64,000 nucleotides of DNA from Ekhidna sp051379705 (GCF_051379705.1 NZ_CP179868.1:3410001-3474000), one strand, 5' to 3'; shown: positions 1 through 9,340, counted from the stretch's first letter. Notes: generated by a model not told the origin, from the letters alone. Translations and numbers: made by a program.

Positions 1-2533
1 ATCCAGCTTTCCATTCCATCAGGATCAGATAGCTCATCGGAGCCCCAATCAGTACCGCGATGAAAACCAGTAATAGAAATTCTTTGCTCATTAACCTTAA
101 GAGCTGACCTAGGTTAGCGCCCAATACTTTTCGGATTCCAATTTCTTTTGTCTTTCGAACCAATGTGATCATAACCAATCCATACAATCCCAGGACGGCA
201 ATGATGATGGAAAGTGCAGCAAATACATTGGAAACTCTGCTTACTCTCACATCATTATCGTAAAGACTCTTTATCTCGTCAGTCAAAAAATAGTAATCGA
301 AATAATTGCCAGGAAAATGCTGGTCATATCTTTTTTCCACCGCTTCTACCAGCGCTGGCGTAACTTGAGATGAGAACTTAATCGAGAAGTTGTTGCCTGT
401 GTCATAATATGGAATCAGGAAAATTGGTTCGATTTTCTTATGTAAGGATTGCTGATGGAAATCTTTAATTACTCCGATTATAGTCCAATCTTTATTCCAA
501 AAATTAATGGACTGACCGATGGCATTTTCTGGTGAGTCAAATTTTAAAAGCGGCACGGCAGATTCATTGATAACTATATTTTTCACCTTGCTTCCGTCTA
601 AATCATGATCAGTAAATCCAAAATCTCGGCCAGTAATAAATTCAAGATCATATAACTCAGAAAAGTCATGATCCACGTTGATGAAATTGGAAGTAAGGTT
701 CTGGGCTTCCGGGTCCGCCTTGGAAGTGACCTGGAAAATTCTGCCCATAAGTGATCCAGGTACTCGATTGGAAATGGTTGCACCTTCAATTCCTGAAAGT
801 GAACTTAGACTCTTTTTGAACAGATCAATTTTATTAATGAACGTGCTATCCCAGTTGGTCATTACTGGTCCATAAACCACCATGGTATTGTCTACATCAA
901 CACCGAGATCCTGATTGACCATAAATTCAATTTGGCGTGCTATGGCAATGGTAGCAGTGATCAGAATGACTGCCAATGAAAATTGAAAAACTACCATCCC
1001 TTTTCTAAGCCAGGCAATTTCACCTTTGAGTTTGAAGCTGCCTTTCAATACATCCTGGGTGCTGAATCGGGTAACTAGTAGTGCCGGATATAGTGCCACA
1101 AAAGCAAGTGAAACCAACAGAGTCGCAAATAGTAATAGAGGAAATGGAATACCCCAAATCGAAGAAAACAAAACAATGGACATGCTCAACTCCAAACCTG
1201 TGAGGTTATTAAATGCAGGTTGCAGTAGTATCACCAAGCCAATTGATGTAATCAGAGCAATGAGATTCATTAAGAGGGTTTCAGTAAATGATTGTCGGAT
1301 GATCTGACCTTTTAAGGCTCCAACCGATTTTCTGATTCCTACTTCTTTTGCTCTTTGAATTGCCCGACTTGTATTTAAGTTGATGTAGTTGATCCACGCA
1401 ATCACCACAATGAATATGGCAATGTATAGCATGAGCCAAACCGTATTGCCATTCGTCACTACACCTATTTCATATTCCATTGAGTCGTCAAGGTGAATTT
1501 CTTTTAGAGACTGTAAGAAGAATTTCTCATCTCCACCGGAAACCTCACCTTCTTTGAAATACCTCTTTCCAAAATCAGCGAGTTTTCCATCCAAAGATTC
1601 CTTTTTTACGCCCTCTTTAAGCTTGATGTAATGGTAGAAATCAGACCATTCCCAGCTGTTGTCAACTTCTTCGCCAGCTATAGCAATGAATGACTTGTAT
1701 GAGGTAATGAAGCTAAATTGTAAATGAGAATTTGCCGGTGGATTTTCCAGGATTCCGGTTATCATAAATGGTTTTTCGTAGTTGAAATGAATAGGCCTGC
1801 CAATCAAATCCGTAACGTTTTCTCCTTTTTTGATCAGCTTTTCAGCGAACTGTTTGGTAAGCACCATCTTAAAGGCGGCATCCAGACATTCCTCTTTCTG
1901 ACCTTTGAGTAATTCATAGTCAAAGAAGGTTAGAAAATGCTCATCTGCGATCAAGTAGTCACCGGTACGAAAGGTTTCATTTTCATAGTTGATGAAATTA
2001 GATCCACTGAAAGTCATCCGCGTGTAGGATTCGATTTCGGGAAAGTCCGCTTTCATAGTGGGACCAATGGTGGGATAGGTGATTGCTCCGTGTTGCACCA
2101 ATTCACCATTTTGGTAGCGATCATTTATGACTCGATAGATGCGTTCCGTATCTTTATTAAAGTCGTCAAAGCTTGTTTCAAAGAGTACATATTGAAACAT
2201 AAGTAGAGAAACAGTCATGCCGGCAACGAGACCGAATAGATTGATGCCAGTGAATGTTTTGTTGCGTTTAAGATCTCGGTAAGAAACCTTCAGATAGTTT
2301 TTAATTAGTCCCATATGATTAAGAGTTTTTGAGTTTTGCCTTTTTCTGAGTCGGTGATATCGAAGAAATGCCAATGCATTGAGGAAGTAATTGATTTGAG
2401 CTTTACGCTTCCCTTTTTTCTTGAGATCTAGAAAGAAGAGTTCTGTCAGATCTCCTTCAATGGATTCCCACAATGCCGTATTGCAGCATTTATAGAGGAG
2501 AGATCTCAGCAGTTTAGGAGGCGTGGTTTTCAT
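1..2533 (-). CDS. FtsX/MacB-type permease with N-terminal prefix domain (3' end outside window)
   Basis: Reading the minus strand from the ATG at 2533 gives one open frame of about 844 codons that runs off the left edge, so the C-terminus is missing. The first ~75 residues are a soluble, basic segment typical of permeases paired with PadR repressors (permease prefix domain). A first membrane segment follows (NKTFTGINLFGLVAGM), then a MacB-like periplasmic domain, a membrane cluster ending near KEVGIRKSVGA, a second periplasmic domain, and the start of the last FtsX cluster with KEIGIRKVLGANLGQ. The start overlaps the stop of the PadR gene by ATGA, so the two are translationally coupled. No ATPase gene is adjacent. 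Such stand-alone permeases are common in Cytophagia; the substrate is unknown and export or envelope-stress roles are inference. Confidence 0.85.
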   Translation of the reverse strand, partial: MKTTPPKLLRSLLYKCCNTALWESIEGDLTELFFLDLKKKGKRKAQINYFLNALAFLRYHRLRKRQNSKTLNHMGLIKNYLKVSYRDLKRNKTFTGINLFGLVAGMTVSLLMFQYVLFETSFDDFNKDTERIYRVINDRYQNGELVQHGAITYPTIGPTMKADFPEIESYTRMTFSGSNFINYENETFRTGDYLIADEHFLTFFDYELLKGQKEECLDAAFKMVLTKQFAEKLIKKGENVTDLIGRPIHFNYEKPFMITGILENPPANSHLQFSFITSYKSFIAIAGEEVDNSWEWSDFYHYIKLKEGVKKESLDGKLADFGKRYFKEGEVSGGDEKFFLQSLKEIHLDDSMEYEIGVVTNGNTVWLMLYIAIFIVVIAWINYINLNTSRAIQRAKEVGIRKSVGALKGQIIRQSFTETLLMNLIALITSIGLVILLQPAFNNLTGLELSMSIVLFSSIWGIPFPLLLFATLLVSLAFVALYPALLVTRFSTQDVLKGSFKLKGEIAWLRKGMVVFQFSLAVILITATIAIARQIEFMVNQDLGVDVDNTMVVYGPVMTNWDSTFINKIDLFKKSLSSLSGIEGATISNRVPGSLMGRIFQVTSKADPEAQNLTSNFINVDHDFSELYDLEFITGRDFGFTDHDLDGSKVKNIVINESAVPLLKFDSPENAIGQSINFWNKDWTIIGVIKDFHQQSLHKKIEPIFLIPYYDTGNNFSIKFSSQVTPALVEAVEKRYDQHFPGNYFDYYFLTDEIKSLYDNDVRVSRVSNVFAALSIIIAVLGLYGLVMITLVRKTKEIGIRKVLGANLGQLLRLMSKEFLLLVFIAVLIGAPMSYLILMEWKAG

Positions 2534-2859
2534 TGATCGAATGCTACTTTTGGAATCCCCGACCATAAATTTTCCCGCATAGAGCGTGATGTTTTCAGCG
2601 CCGCTTGTCCAGCTTTAGTCACTCGAAACAGCAGCTTTCGCTTTCCACCACGTTCGGGTGTGGGATCACTATACCTCGACTCCAGATAGTCCTTTTCATT
2701 GAGTCGTTGCAGTACGTTGTGCACCGTGCTGATGGTAATGGTGCGATTGCATTTTTCTTCAATTTCCTGTTTGATGAGGATGCCATATGCGTTATCGTAG
2801 AGGTTTGCAACTACCAATAAAACGATCTCTTCTAGTTCTCCAAGGTTAGTCCCTTTCAT
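2530..2859 (-). CDS. PadR-family transcriptional repressor
   Basis: A 109-aa winged-helix protein. The N-terminal part (GELEEIVLLVVANLYDNAYGI) is the usual PadR helix 1-2, followed by a recognition region (TISTVHNVLQRLNEKDYLES) and a wing rich in basic residues (PERGGKRKLLFRVT). PadR proteins repress their own operon and respond to small ligands or envelope stress. It is the first gene of a two-gene unit and overlaps the downstream permease by four bases. A 12-bp inverted repeat lies just upstream of its start and is the obvious candidate operator. The family call is firm; the ligand is unknown. Confidence 0.88.
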   Translation of the reverse strand: MKGTNLGELEEIVLLVVANLYDNAYGILIKQEIEEKCNRTITISTVHNVLQRLNEKDYLESRYSDPTPERGGKRKLLFRVTKAGQAALKTSRSMRENLWSGIPKVAFDQ

Positions 2860-2867
2860 GATTATTT

Positions 2868-2919
2868 ATTTATTCGACAAAACCGAAATTAATATATTAA
2901 TCGTAAATGTCGAATAAAT
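2868..2919. promoter_or_regulatory. Inverted repeat, candidate PadR operator
   Basis: ATTTATTCGACA at 2868-2879 is perfectly complementary to TGTCGAATAAAT at 2908-2919, with the AT palindrome TTAATATATTAA (2889-2900) at the centre. It lies 9 bases upstream of the padR-like start and covers the region where its promoter must be. Autoregulation by the PadR protein is inferred from position. Confidence 0.5.
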
Positions 2920-2969
2920 GGTTACATAATTTTTTAGAAGAAGAATATTGCTTTATCTAATTAAGACAA

Positions 2970-4091
2970 CTAGTACTGAGAAGTATCGGAATTTATAAGT
3001 CTGGTAACTTTATTATCTAATTTCATAAAGTTGAAGCCAGTCCAGAAAGAATCGGTGAAGTCTTCTTGTACCATTTCAAAAAATGAATCGTGCACATTCA
3101 TCATAGCTATATTGGTAGGCAACTCATCAATTGGTGTTGATTCATTTATCACTAGTAAGGCGTGATAATTATATTTATTGTTGGTGCTTGTGCCTTTAAA
3201 TAGCACACTTACCAGTTTGAAAGTTCCATCACGTTGCTCATATTCTTCCGTCCAGGTCACCGATTCCCAAAACAAAAAATCATTGATGATTGGGTCATAT
3301 TCAATTTTTATTAGCGCAAAGCTGTTTTCGTCGACATAGAGCTTGCCTGTGGTGTTACCTTTGGTATTGCGTGGTTCAAATTCGACAATTAAAACATCAT
3401 GCCCACCAATAGATGTTGCACCAGAGTAGAAGTATTCATAATTCTTTCTGTTCTTAGGACTCAAGAAAGACTGTTTTCTCCAGATAGAGGATTGCGCCAT
3501 ATCACTAGCGTTTCCACCCAGTACTTCATCAATAGCATCAATCTTTTCAAATACTTTCTTTCGGGTACGAAGTGGATTCACCAGAGGATAGGTGTTTTTG
3601 TCCAGGTTGCTGGGTGTATAAATATCCATTATTCCCTCGGCTATGTAATAGGTTTTTTCCCAGTCGGACATTGATTCCTGATAGTAGCCAACCATATGCT
3701 GTCGTTCCATTTCGTAGTTTAGATGGAAGCGTCCAAATACCTCATTCATAATGGAGGGTCCGGAATACACTTCCACATCCATAAGTTGAGTTACTGATGG
3801 CTCTAAGAAGACTGTATGGTATGACTCTAAATTGGAAAGTGGGGTGGAGTAGCTCTCATACCCCATATATGAAACTTTCAGCTTGATATCTTTCTTGTCA
3901 AAATCGGCAGCACTGATGATAAATTCTCCGTCGATATTGGAAACGTTGATTATCTCGCCGACTAAAACATGTGCAAACGGAATGGTTTCCCCGGTTTGCT
4001 TGTCTTTTACGATTCCCTTGATCGTGTAGGCGTCTTTCGAAATAGCTGGTGTTAGGATTAGAAAAGCTAAGGCGATTACAATAGGCTTCAT
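2970..4091 (-). CDS. Secreted protein with carboxypeptidase-regulatory-like domain
   Basis: A 373-aa protein with a short signal peptide (about residues 1-18, ending near ISKDA). Residues ~22-105 form a CarboxypepD_reg-like beta-sandwich (GIVKDKQTGETIPFAHV, then DGEF and the YMGYES strand), the domain often found at the N-terminus of Bacteroidota outer-membrane proteins. The remaining ~260 residues have no TonB plug or barrel signature that I can see; they resemble the soluble part of proteins with this domain whose function is unknown. No catalytic motif stands out. It is a single gene, transcribed away from the padR-permease unit in the same direction, with 110 bases between them. Surface or periplasmic location is inferred from the signal peptide. 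Confidence 0.7.
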   Translation of the reverse strand: MKPIVIALAFLILTPAISKDAYTIKGIVKDKQTGETIPFAHVLVGEIINVSNIDGEFIISAADFDKKDIKLKVSYMGYESYSTPLSNLESYHTVFLEPSVTQLMDVEVYSGPSIMNEVFGRFHLNYEMERQHMVGYYQESMSDWEKTYYIAEGIMDIYTPSNLDKNTYPLVNPLRTRKKVFEKIDAIDEVLGGNASDMAQSSIWRKQSFLSPKNRKNYEYFYSGATSIGGHDVLIVEFEPRNTKGNTTGKLYVDENSFALIKIEYDPIINDFLFWESVTWTEEYEQRDGTFKLVSVLFKGTSTNNKYNYHALLVINESTPIDELPTNIAMMNVHDSFFEMVQEDFTDSFWTGFNFMKLDNKVTRLINSDTSQY

Positions 4092-4415
4092 TGCTAACTT
4101 GCGGTTTATACCGATAAAGATATAGACAAAATACCTATATCAAACTAAGTGTTTTCACATTTATTATCAAATGATAATAATATTTCAAGAATAGTTGATC
4201 TAGTAGAACATTCATGATATTTCGAGTGGAGAGTATTTTCAAATGACAAAATGGAAACGGAAGGCGTAATTCGAATTAATAAGGTTAGGAATGCTGCAAT
4301 CAAGACCATTTCCGGCTTTTGCTCATTTTTACTTCTTAGTATTGACCTATTTCATATTAGTGTAATCAGATAGTGCCATTTTACGTATATATTGTGTGAA
4401 CGATTGATTTTAACC
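4092..4415. promoter_or_regulatory. Divergent intergenic region with a Fur-like palindrome
   Basis: This 324-base AT-rich spacer separates two divergently read genes. At 4161-4180 it has a perfect dyad, TTATTATC - AAAT - GATAATAA. The GATAAT half-sites look like metal-regulator (Fur-type) boxes, but in AT-rich DNA such a dyad could be chance. Nothing else recognisable was seen. Confidence 0.3.
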
Positions 4416-4619
4416 ATGGGCGAGCTTCTTGAAAGACAGCATAAATTTTACATTCGAAATGAGCAAGAACTGCGCAATAAGTATGGAGGTCAATTCATTG
4501 TAATACAATCTGAGAAAGTAGTAGAATCATTCGGTTCTGAACGTGACGCCTACATTTATTGCGTGAAACACTTTCAGATAGGCACCTTTTTAATTCGTAA
4601 AATAAAAGCTGTTGATTAG
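4416..4619 (+). CDS. Small protein of unknown function (67 aa)
   Basis: The frame is open from a TTG at 4392, but the ATG at 4416 (MGELLERQHKFYI) is the more natural start and gives 67 residues. The sequence has an amphipathic N-terminal helix, then YGGQFIVIQSEKVVESFGS, which has the layout of the small DUF5678-like fold (a helix, then 'K-Y-G-x-F/W-V-V/I-x-x..G-x-x-V' strands). No signal peptide or membrane segment. It stands alone. The fold suggestion is weak pattern matching; function unknown. Confidence 0.5.
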   Translation: MGELLERQHKFYIRNEQELRNKYGGQFIVIQSEKVVESFGSERDAYIYCVKHFQIGTFLIRKIKAVD

Positions 4620-5028
4620 GTCTTTTATAGTGACTTAATGATGCTTCCATTAATGTGGTTTTGACTTGACCTTGATCGTGCATTTCGAAACTGCTATCGG
4701 GTGATACATCATTTTAACAAACTGCGCTTACTACCAGAGCATTAAAAAGCGTCTCCTCGATTTCTTGCCTGTAACCTTTTGTCTATCGGTCAACTTACCA
4801 ATTGATAAAATCCTTGTGTATTCTCGCAGTAGAAACTTTAACATCATCAACCATGAGTTTAAAATCTGTCACATCATTAGGAGTATGGTTCTTTTGCAAT
4901 AATGCGTACAATAGCATTATTAACAGCTTTTCAGCGACCCTCAAAGCAAACGCGTGGTAATGATCGGGCCTCAGATTCATACTAAACCGAAACTTTACCT
5001 ACTTCATCATTTGATAAAACCACCAACT
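4620..5028. other. Intergenic region, nothing firm
   Basis: About 409 bases without a convincing gene. A 61-codon minus-strand frame (4795-4980) exists, but it has no visible start signal or family likeness. The promoter of the following membrane protein should be in the last part; no clear TAnnTTTG box was identified. Confidence 0.4.
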
Positions 5029-5979
5029 ATGCTCAGTATTTTTAAACTATCTTCAAGGAGTAGCTTTCTTACAGAATTGCTACTGACGCTTCTTTTTAGT
5101 GGCCTTTCCCTTTCCTTAGGGCTTCTCTATAATGCAGATCAAGGCGTTGCTGATTTTCGCGAATCTCCACTGTTGATCCTTATTTTCTATTTGAAGAATC
5201 CATTCTTCATAATACTGTCCGCTTTGATTACCTCTTTTGCAAACTATGGATCATACATTACCACGTTCTCCATGCACTTTGTCGGACTTGTTGCTGCCTG
5301 GTTTTTCGTGAAGTGGTTAAAGATTCAGACATTTTCTCGTATCAACAGAGGCATTAGCTGGATGTCCTTTATAGTTGTCTACTATGGTGTTTTTGTAATC
5401 CCAACATGGATTCTTGTCAGATGTGGAATTTTGGGGATGTCCATAGTGCCGGAGGCAAGCATGCAATCGATGGGACTCACGGCCGAGTCCAATTTTTTTC
5501 AATTGTATACTGCACTTTTCAATTCTGCCAAGTATGAAGTAATAACAACCATATCTGTGACCGGACTCTACTTAATGGAATTAGAGTCTCGCAGGATACT
5601 GGTAAAGAATAATCAAACGTTAGAAAATCTTGTCACAAAACGCACCAAGGAATTAGCCACCGCAAACGATCTACTAAGGAAACTCAATAAAAAATTGATC
5701 CTTAAGAATAATGAGATCCAAACGATAAACGTGAACTTGGATGAGCTTGCAAAGGAGCGCTCAAAAAAAATTCAGCTTCAGATGCAAGCACTCTCCAACT
5801 ATGCTCAAATTAATTCACACGAGGTAAGGGCTCCTTTAGCCAGAATTTTAAGTATTGCTAAACAATTGGAAGATGTATCAGAGATGAGGGTGAAGGAAGA
5901 ACTTGTCAATAGCGTTCATGAATCAGCCGATGAGCTGGATAAGGTAATACGAAAGATCAACAGAATACTTACTGCCTAG
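5029..5979 (+). CDS. Membrane histidine-kinase-like protein without ATPase domain
   Basis: I chose the ATG at 5029 (MLSIFKLSSRSS); a GTG at 4954 would add 25 unusual residues. The 316-aa product has about five to six membrane segments in residues 10-170, a long coiled coil (~175-255) and then a DHp-type phosphoacceptor helix pair with the H-box SHEVRAPLARIL; the phospho-accepting histidine is about residue 264. The protein stops ~50 residues after that histidine, right after the second DHp helix. There is no N, G1 or G2 box, so it has no kinase catalytic domain of its own. It could be a dimerisation or phosphotransfer partner for another kinase, or a truncated gene. No response regulator is adjacent. 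Confidence 0.72.
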   Translation: MLSIFKLSSRSSFLTELLLTLLFSGLSLSLGLLYNADQGVADFRESPLLILIFYLKNPFFIILSALITSFANYGSYITTFSMHFVGLVAAWFFVKWLKIQTFSRINRGISWMSFIVVYYGVFVIPTWILVRCGILGMSIVPEASMQSMGLTAESNFFQLYTALFNSAKYEVITTISVTGLYLMELESRRILVKNNQTLENLVTKRTKELATANDLLRKLNKKLILKNNEIQTINVNLDELAKERSKKIQLQMQALSNYAQINSHEVRAPLARILSIAKQLEDVSEMRVKEELVNSVHESADELDKVIRKINRILTA

Positions 5980-6095
5980 CTAAAGCTTGATTAATAGAGT
6001 TGCTGATTTACAGGATTGATCAACTATTTAATTTCTGATGTTTTCAAATCGAATGATTTTGGACAACTAAAAGCATTTATTATACCTGTCACCAA

Positions 6096-7985
6096 CTACC
6101 GATCTTCAATGTTCAAATTACCGACAATCGGCAGTTTTATTTGAGAAGGGAGGTCAGCAGAATGATGAATCGTATTGTGTGCAACTATACCTTCAGTTTC
6201 ATCATAATTGTTGCCGCCAGTATTCAGATTTCGCATAAACCGTGGAAAGTTGCTGCTGGAAACCTCTATTCGTATTCTATGGCCTTTTGCAAAGTAATTA
6301 CTAGTAGAAAGGGGACTAAGATCAATCTGATAAGTTTCGCCTTCTTTCATAAATACTTCTTTATCATATCCTTCCCGATAACGTGCACGCTGGATGGTCT
6401 CGTCCAAGTTGTACGCTGTGCCATCGGGATAGACATCAATCAACTTAATTGTAAAATCAGTGTCTTTTACATCTGATGAAACATACAGGGACATTTCAAT
6501 AAACCCGGATACTTCTATACCTTCAGTCAGTGGTTCTGATGTATAAACAAGGATATCGCTTCGTGTTTCGATTTCTTGTTGATCTTGCGCACCAGTCTCC
6601 ATCGAATTTCCCATGCAGCAAACATTGCCACCATATGAATAGACGGGATTGTTTGGGTCGTAGGTGTAATTGTCCTGATTCGATTGAGTCGGTGGACTAA
6701 GAGACAACTTGCCATCGCCGAATAAGCTATTGGCATTACCATCACTATCAAGGTAAAGAGATGTCATTTTTGCATCTTTTGGAGGCCATGAATCGGCAGA
6801 CCTCCACTCATTCTTACCCATCAAATAATACTGGACCCGTGGTAGCTCCTCCAAAAAATCATTTTTTCCGTCATTTTTAAGCCAGTGATCAAACCATCCA
6901 TAGATCATTTCATCATAGTTGAGCCTAGCATCGCCTACACTCATCTCACCTACCATCGTATTTTCGGTCGCTCTTTTATAGCCGCAGTGCAACGTGGGAG
7001 CAATCACTAAATACTGATTGTCCGCCACCTTTTTGTTCGGATGATTTCTTAGGTGATTGAATAGCGTCAGGTTTGGACTTACCGAAACGTCATACCAGGA
7101 TACAAACCAAAAACTTGGTTTATTCATTTCCATATCCTCATGATAGAGACCACCCTCAAACCATGCTGGATCGTTAGGCTTTCGTCTGATCATTTTGTCA
7201 AATATTTCTTTCTTACCTCCCATGTTTACCAACATATCCTGAACCGGTAAATGAGACATAGCAGCCATCATATCATCTACTGCCGGATTTTCAGGCGCCA
7301 AATCATAGAATTTTGATATTCTGATAAGATCCTCCTGACTCGCACCTGCAGGTATTCTTGGCTTGAACTTATCATGTTCAACGCTATATAACCAGGAAGC
7401 GAAAAGCATTTGAAATGCACCGCCTCTATACCAATTTCCCTGTTCATAGAAGTCGCCAACTGTACCGATTCCTGCGCCATAACCCATAGGAACCATTGCG
7501 GCATGAGATGGGTGATCGAGTGCTGCGACAGCCATTTGCCATTCTGCCGTTGATGAGCAACCAAGTGTTCCTATTTTGCCGTTGCTCCATTCTTGCTCAG
7601 ACATCCATGAAAAAGCATCATAGCCATCTGTTAGCGGAATCCCGAGGATGTCCCATTCTCCTTCTGAATAGTAGCGACCTCTTTCATTTTGCACAACATA
7701 TGCATATCCTTTTTTTACAGCCTCAAGTGCTTGCTGGTAGGTTCTTGTTCGCTCTTCCCCATCTCCCCAGCTGTTAAAGTTGTATGGAGTTCTGGAAAAG
7801 ATGATTGGAACTTTCTCATTCGTTTTAGGCCGATAAATATCAGTGGCAAGTCTTATCCCATCTCGCATTGGAACCATGACTTTCTGATCAATGATAGCAA
7901 TTTCTTCAAGTTGCTCTCTTAGAGATTGCCCAAAGAGGTAGCCAGCTGCAAGTATAAGTAAGAGTGAGAGGAGGATTTTTTTCAT
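6096..7985 (-). CDS. Secreted CocE/NonD (S15-like) alpha/beta hydrolase
   Basis: A 629-aa protein with a clear signal peptide (residues 1-19, cut near LFGQS). The N-terminal alpha/beta-hydrolase part has the opening MVPMRDGIRLATDIYRP typical of cocaine esterase, glutaryl-acylase and X-Pro dipeptidyl-peptidase relatives. The nucleophile elbow is GTLGCSS near residues 139-145, and the likely catalytic histidine lies in APTLHCG. The C-terminal ~200 residues form the jelly-roll domain of the family (SEPLTEGIEVSGFIEMSLYV, and HRIRIEVSSSNFPRFMRN near the end). Family members hydrolyse esters, beta-lactam acyl groups or peptides; the substrate cannot be told from sequence. Periplasmic or secreted. 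Monocistronic. Confidence 0.88.
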   Translation of the reverse strand: MKKILLSLLLILAAGYLFGQSLREQLEEIAIIDQKVMVPMRDGIRLATDIYRPKTNEKVPIIFSRTPYNFNSWGDGEERTRTYQQALEAVKKGYAYVVQNERGRYYSEGEWDILGIPLTDGYDAFSWMSEQEWSNGKIGTLGCSSTAEWQMAVAALDHPSHAAMVPMGYGAGIGTVGDFYEQGNWYRGGAFQMLFASWLYSVEHDKFKPRIPAGASQEDLIRISKFYDLAPENPAVDDMMAAMSHLPVQDMLVNMGGKKEIFDKMIRRKPNDPAWFEGGLYHEDMEMNKPSFWFVSWYDVSVSPNLTLFNHLRNHPNKKVADNQYLVIAPTLHCGYKRATENTMVGEMSVGDARLNYDEMIYGWFDHWLKNDGKNDFLEELPRVQYYLMGKNEWRSADSWPPKDAKMTSLYLDSDGNANSLFGDGKLSLSPPTQSNQDNYTYDPNNPVYSYGGNVCCMGNSMETGAQDQQEIETRSDILVYTSEPLTEGIEVSGFIEMSLYVSSDVKDTDFTIKLIDVYPDGTAYNLDETIQRARYREGYDKEVFMKEGETYQIDLSPLSTSNYFAKGHRIRIEVSSSNFPRFMRNLNTGGNNYDETEGIVAHNTIHHSADLPSQIKLPIVGNLNIEDR

Positions 7986-8127
7986 GATTTCTGGTAAGGT
8001 TGAACGTACCTACAAATTAGTCATTTTAACAGAATTGATCCCTATATGTGTTTTGAATCAGAGCATCAGCCTGATGATATACTTAGTAAAAATAAATAAA
8101 CAATTGTAGTTTAACTTTCGTTTATAA

Positions 8128-8160
8128 TAGTAATACTACTAAAATATATAGTGATACTAC
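8128..8160 (+). promoter_or_regulatory. Two direct 12-bp motifs upstream of the HTH gene
   Basis: TAGTAATACTAC (8128-8139) and TAGTGATACTAC (8149-8160) differ at one base and begin 21 bases apart, two helical turns. Each contains a small dyad (AGT-N3-ACT). They lie 60-92 bases upstream of the HTH gene, in a very AT-rich spacer, and are good candidates for regulator binding sites. Confidence 0.4.
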
Positions 8161-8219
8161 AAATACATAACTAAAAACAATTAGTAGCAGGCATTTAAAC
8201 ACTTTCAAAGTAGCGTAAA

Positions 8220-8525
8220 ATGATACGGATTATTCAAAGTATGGTCAGCCGATGGAGTAGGATTGATCAGCTAATAAGACTAAAATCGACAGGAGCACCT
8301 CGCGAGTTTGCAAAACGGCTCGAAATCTCATCAAGTACACTTTATGAGCATCTGAATACTATGAAAAAAGTATTCGGAGCTCCCATCAAGTACTGTAGAA
8401 ATAGCAGGTCTTATATCTATGAGTACGAGGGAAAAATGGAATTCGGATTCAAAAAAAAGAAAGGCTATCTGGAATTGATTACTCCGGTACAATCGGAACA
8501 ACGAGATCTAACTTGCAGCCAATAG
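8220..8525 (+). CDS. Small helix-turn-helix DNA-binding protein
   Basis: A 101-aa basic protein. Residues ~15-60 form a DeoR/HTH_11-type helix-turn-helix (RIDQLIRLKSTGAPREFAKR, then LEISSSTLYEHLNTMKKV), with an aromatic-rich wing (YCRNSRSYIYEYEG). The ATG at 8220 is used; the ATG at 8241 (MVSRWSRIDQL) is an equally possible start. It is followed 74 bases later by the carbonic anhydrase gene, on the same strand, and preceded by two repeated motifs that it may bind. No sensor domain is present, so it is a compact repressor or activator of unknown signal. Similar small HTH proteins are frequent in Bacteroidota. Confidence 0.7.
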   Translation: MIRIIQSMVSRWSRIDQLIRLKSTGAPREFAKRLEISSSTLYEHLNTMKKVFGAPIKYCRNSRSYIYEYEGKMEFGFKKKKGYLELITPVQSEQRDLTCSQ

Positions 8526-8599
8526 TAGTAGTAGTGCGTCAACTATTGATGCCACCTGATACAAAATCAATTGTTTAAAATATCAAAACTTTAAAAACC

Positions 8600-9340
8600 A
8601 TGAACACTTATTTCCGATATATCGGCATTCTCGCAATGACTGCTTCACTCTTTGCCTGCAGCCAGCAAAATGCTTCAGAAGGCCAAAAGGAATCTAAGCC
8701 GCAAGGGCTTGTGGAAGATGTACTCTCGCAGGAAGAACAAGCTGCACTTACTCCAGATGATGTAATTGCTCTTTTCAAAGAGGGTAACCAAAGGTTTGTC
8801 ACCAATGATCTGACAGCAAGAAATCACTCTAAACAAGTAAGGATGAGTACTTATGGGCAGTATCCCAAAGCGATTGTGCTCTCTTGCGTGGACAGTAGAG
8901 TTCCCGTAGAGGATGTATTTGATAGAGGCATTGGCGATGTTTTCGTAGCAAGAGTAGCTGGAAACTTTGTAAATGAAGATATACTTGGAAGTATGGAGTT
9001 TGCCTGCAAAGTATCTGGTTCAAAACTTGTCCTTGTGATGGGACACGAGCATTGTGGAGCAGTTAAAGCAGCTATAGATGGTGTGGAGCTTGGTAATATC
9101 ACTGCGATGATTCAGAAAATAAGACCCGCAGTGGATATGGTTGCCTATGATGGACAAAGAAGCTCAGCTAACGCTGAATTTGTGCATCAAGTTTGTGAAA
9201 GCAATGTGAGAAATACGATTCAAACCATTAGGGATTCCAGTCTTATTCTAAATGAGATGGAAAAAAGTGGAGAAATTAAAATCGTGGGAGCTATATACGA
9301 TATGGACAATGGTAAAGTATCATTTCTTAATGATAACTAG
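8600..9340 (+). CDS. Beta-class carbonic anhydrase, lipoprotein form
   Basis: A 246-aa protein that interconverts CO2 and bicarbonate. The first 20 residues are a lipoprotein signal (MNTYFRYIGILAMTASLFAC, cysteine 20). A ~30-residue linker follows, then the beta-CA fold. Zinc ligands are visible: Cys96 in SCVDSR, His149 and Cys152 in GHEHCGA; the Asp98-Arg100 dyad is intact, so the enzyme should be active. Most beta-CAs are cytoplasmic; the lipid anchor places this one in the periplasm or outer envelope. It follows the HTH gene at 74 bases and ends before a strong hairpin, so the two may be co-transcribed. Confidence 0.92.
   Translation: MNTYFRYIGILAMTASLFACSQQNASEGQKESKPQGLVEDVLSQEEQAALTPDDVIALFKEGNQRFVTNDLTARNHSKQVRMSTYGQYPKAIVLSCVDSRVPVEDVFDRGIGDVFVARVAGNFVNEDILGSMEFACKVSGSKLVLVMGHEHCGAVKAAIDGVELGNITAMIQKIRPAVDMVAYDGQRSSANAEFVHQVCESNVRNTIQTIRDSSLILNEMEKSGEIKIVGAIYDMDNGKVSFLNDN

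Noticed and set aside
4795..4980. 61-codon minus-strand frame
   Set aside because: No family likeness, start signal or neighbour logic; kept as unassigned spacer.
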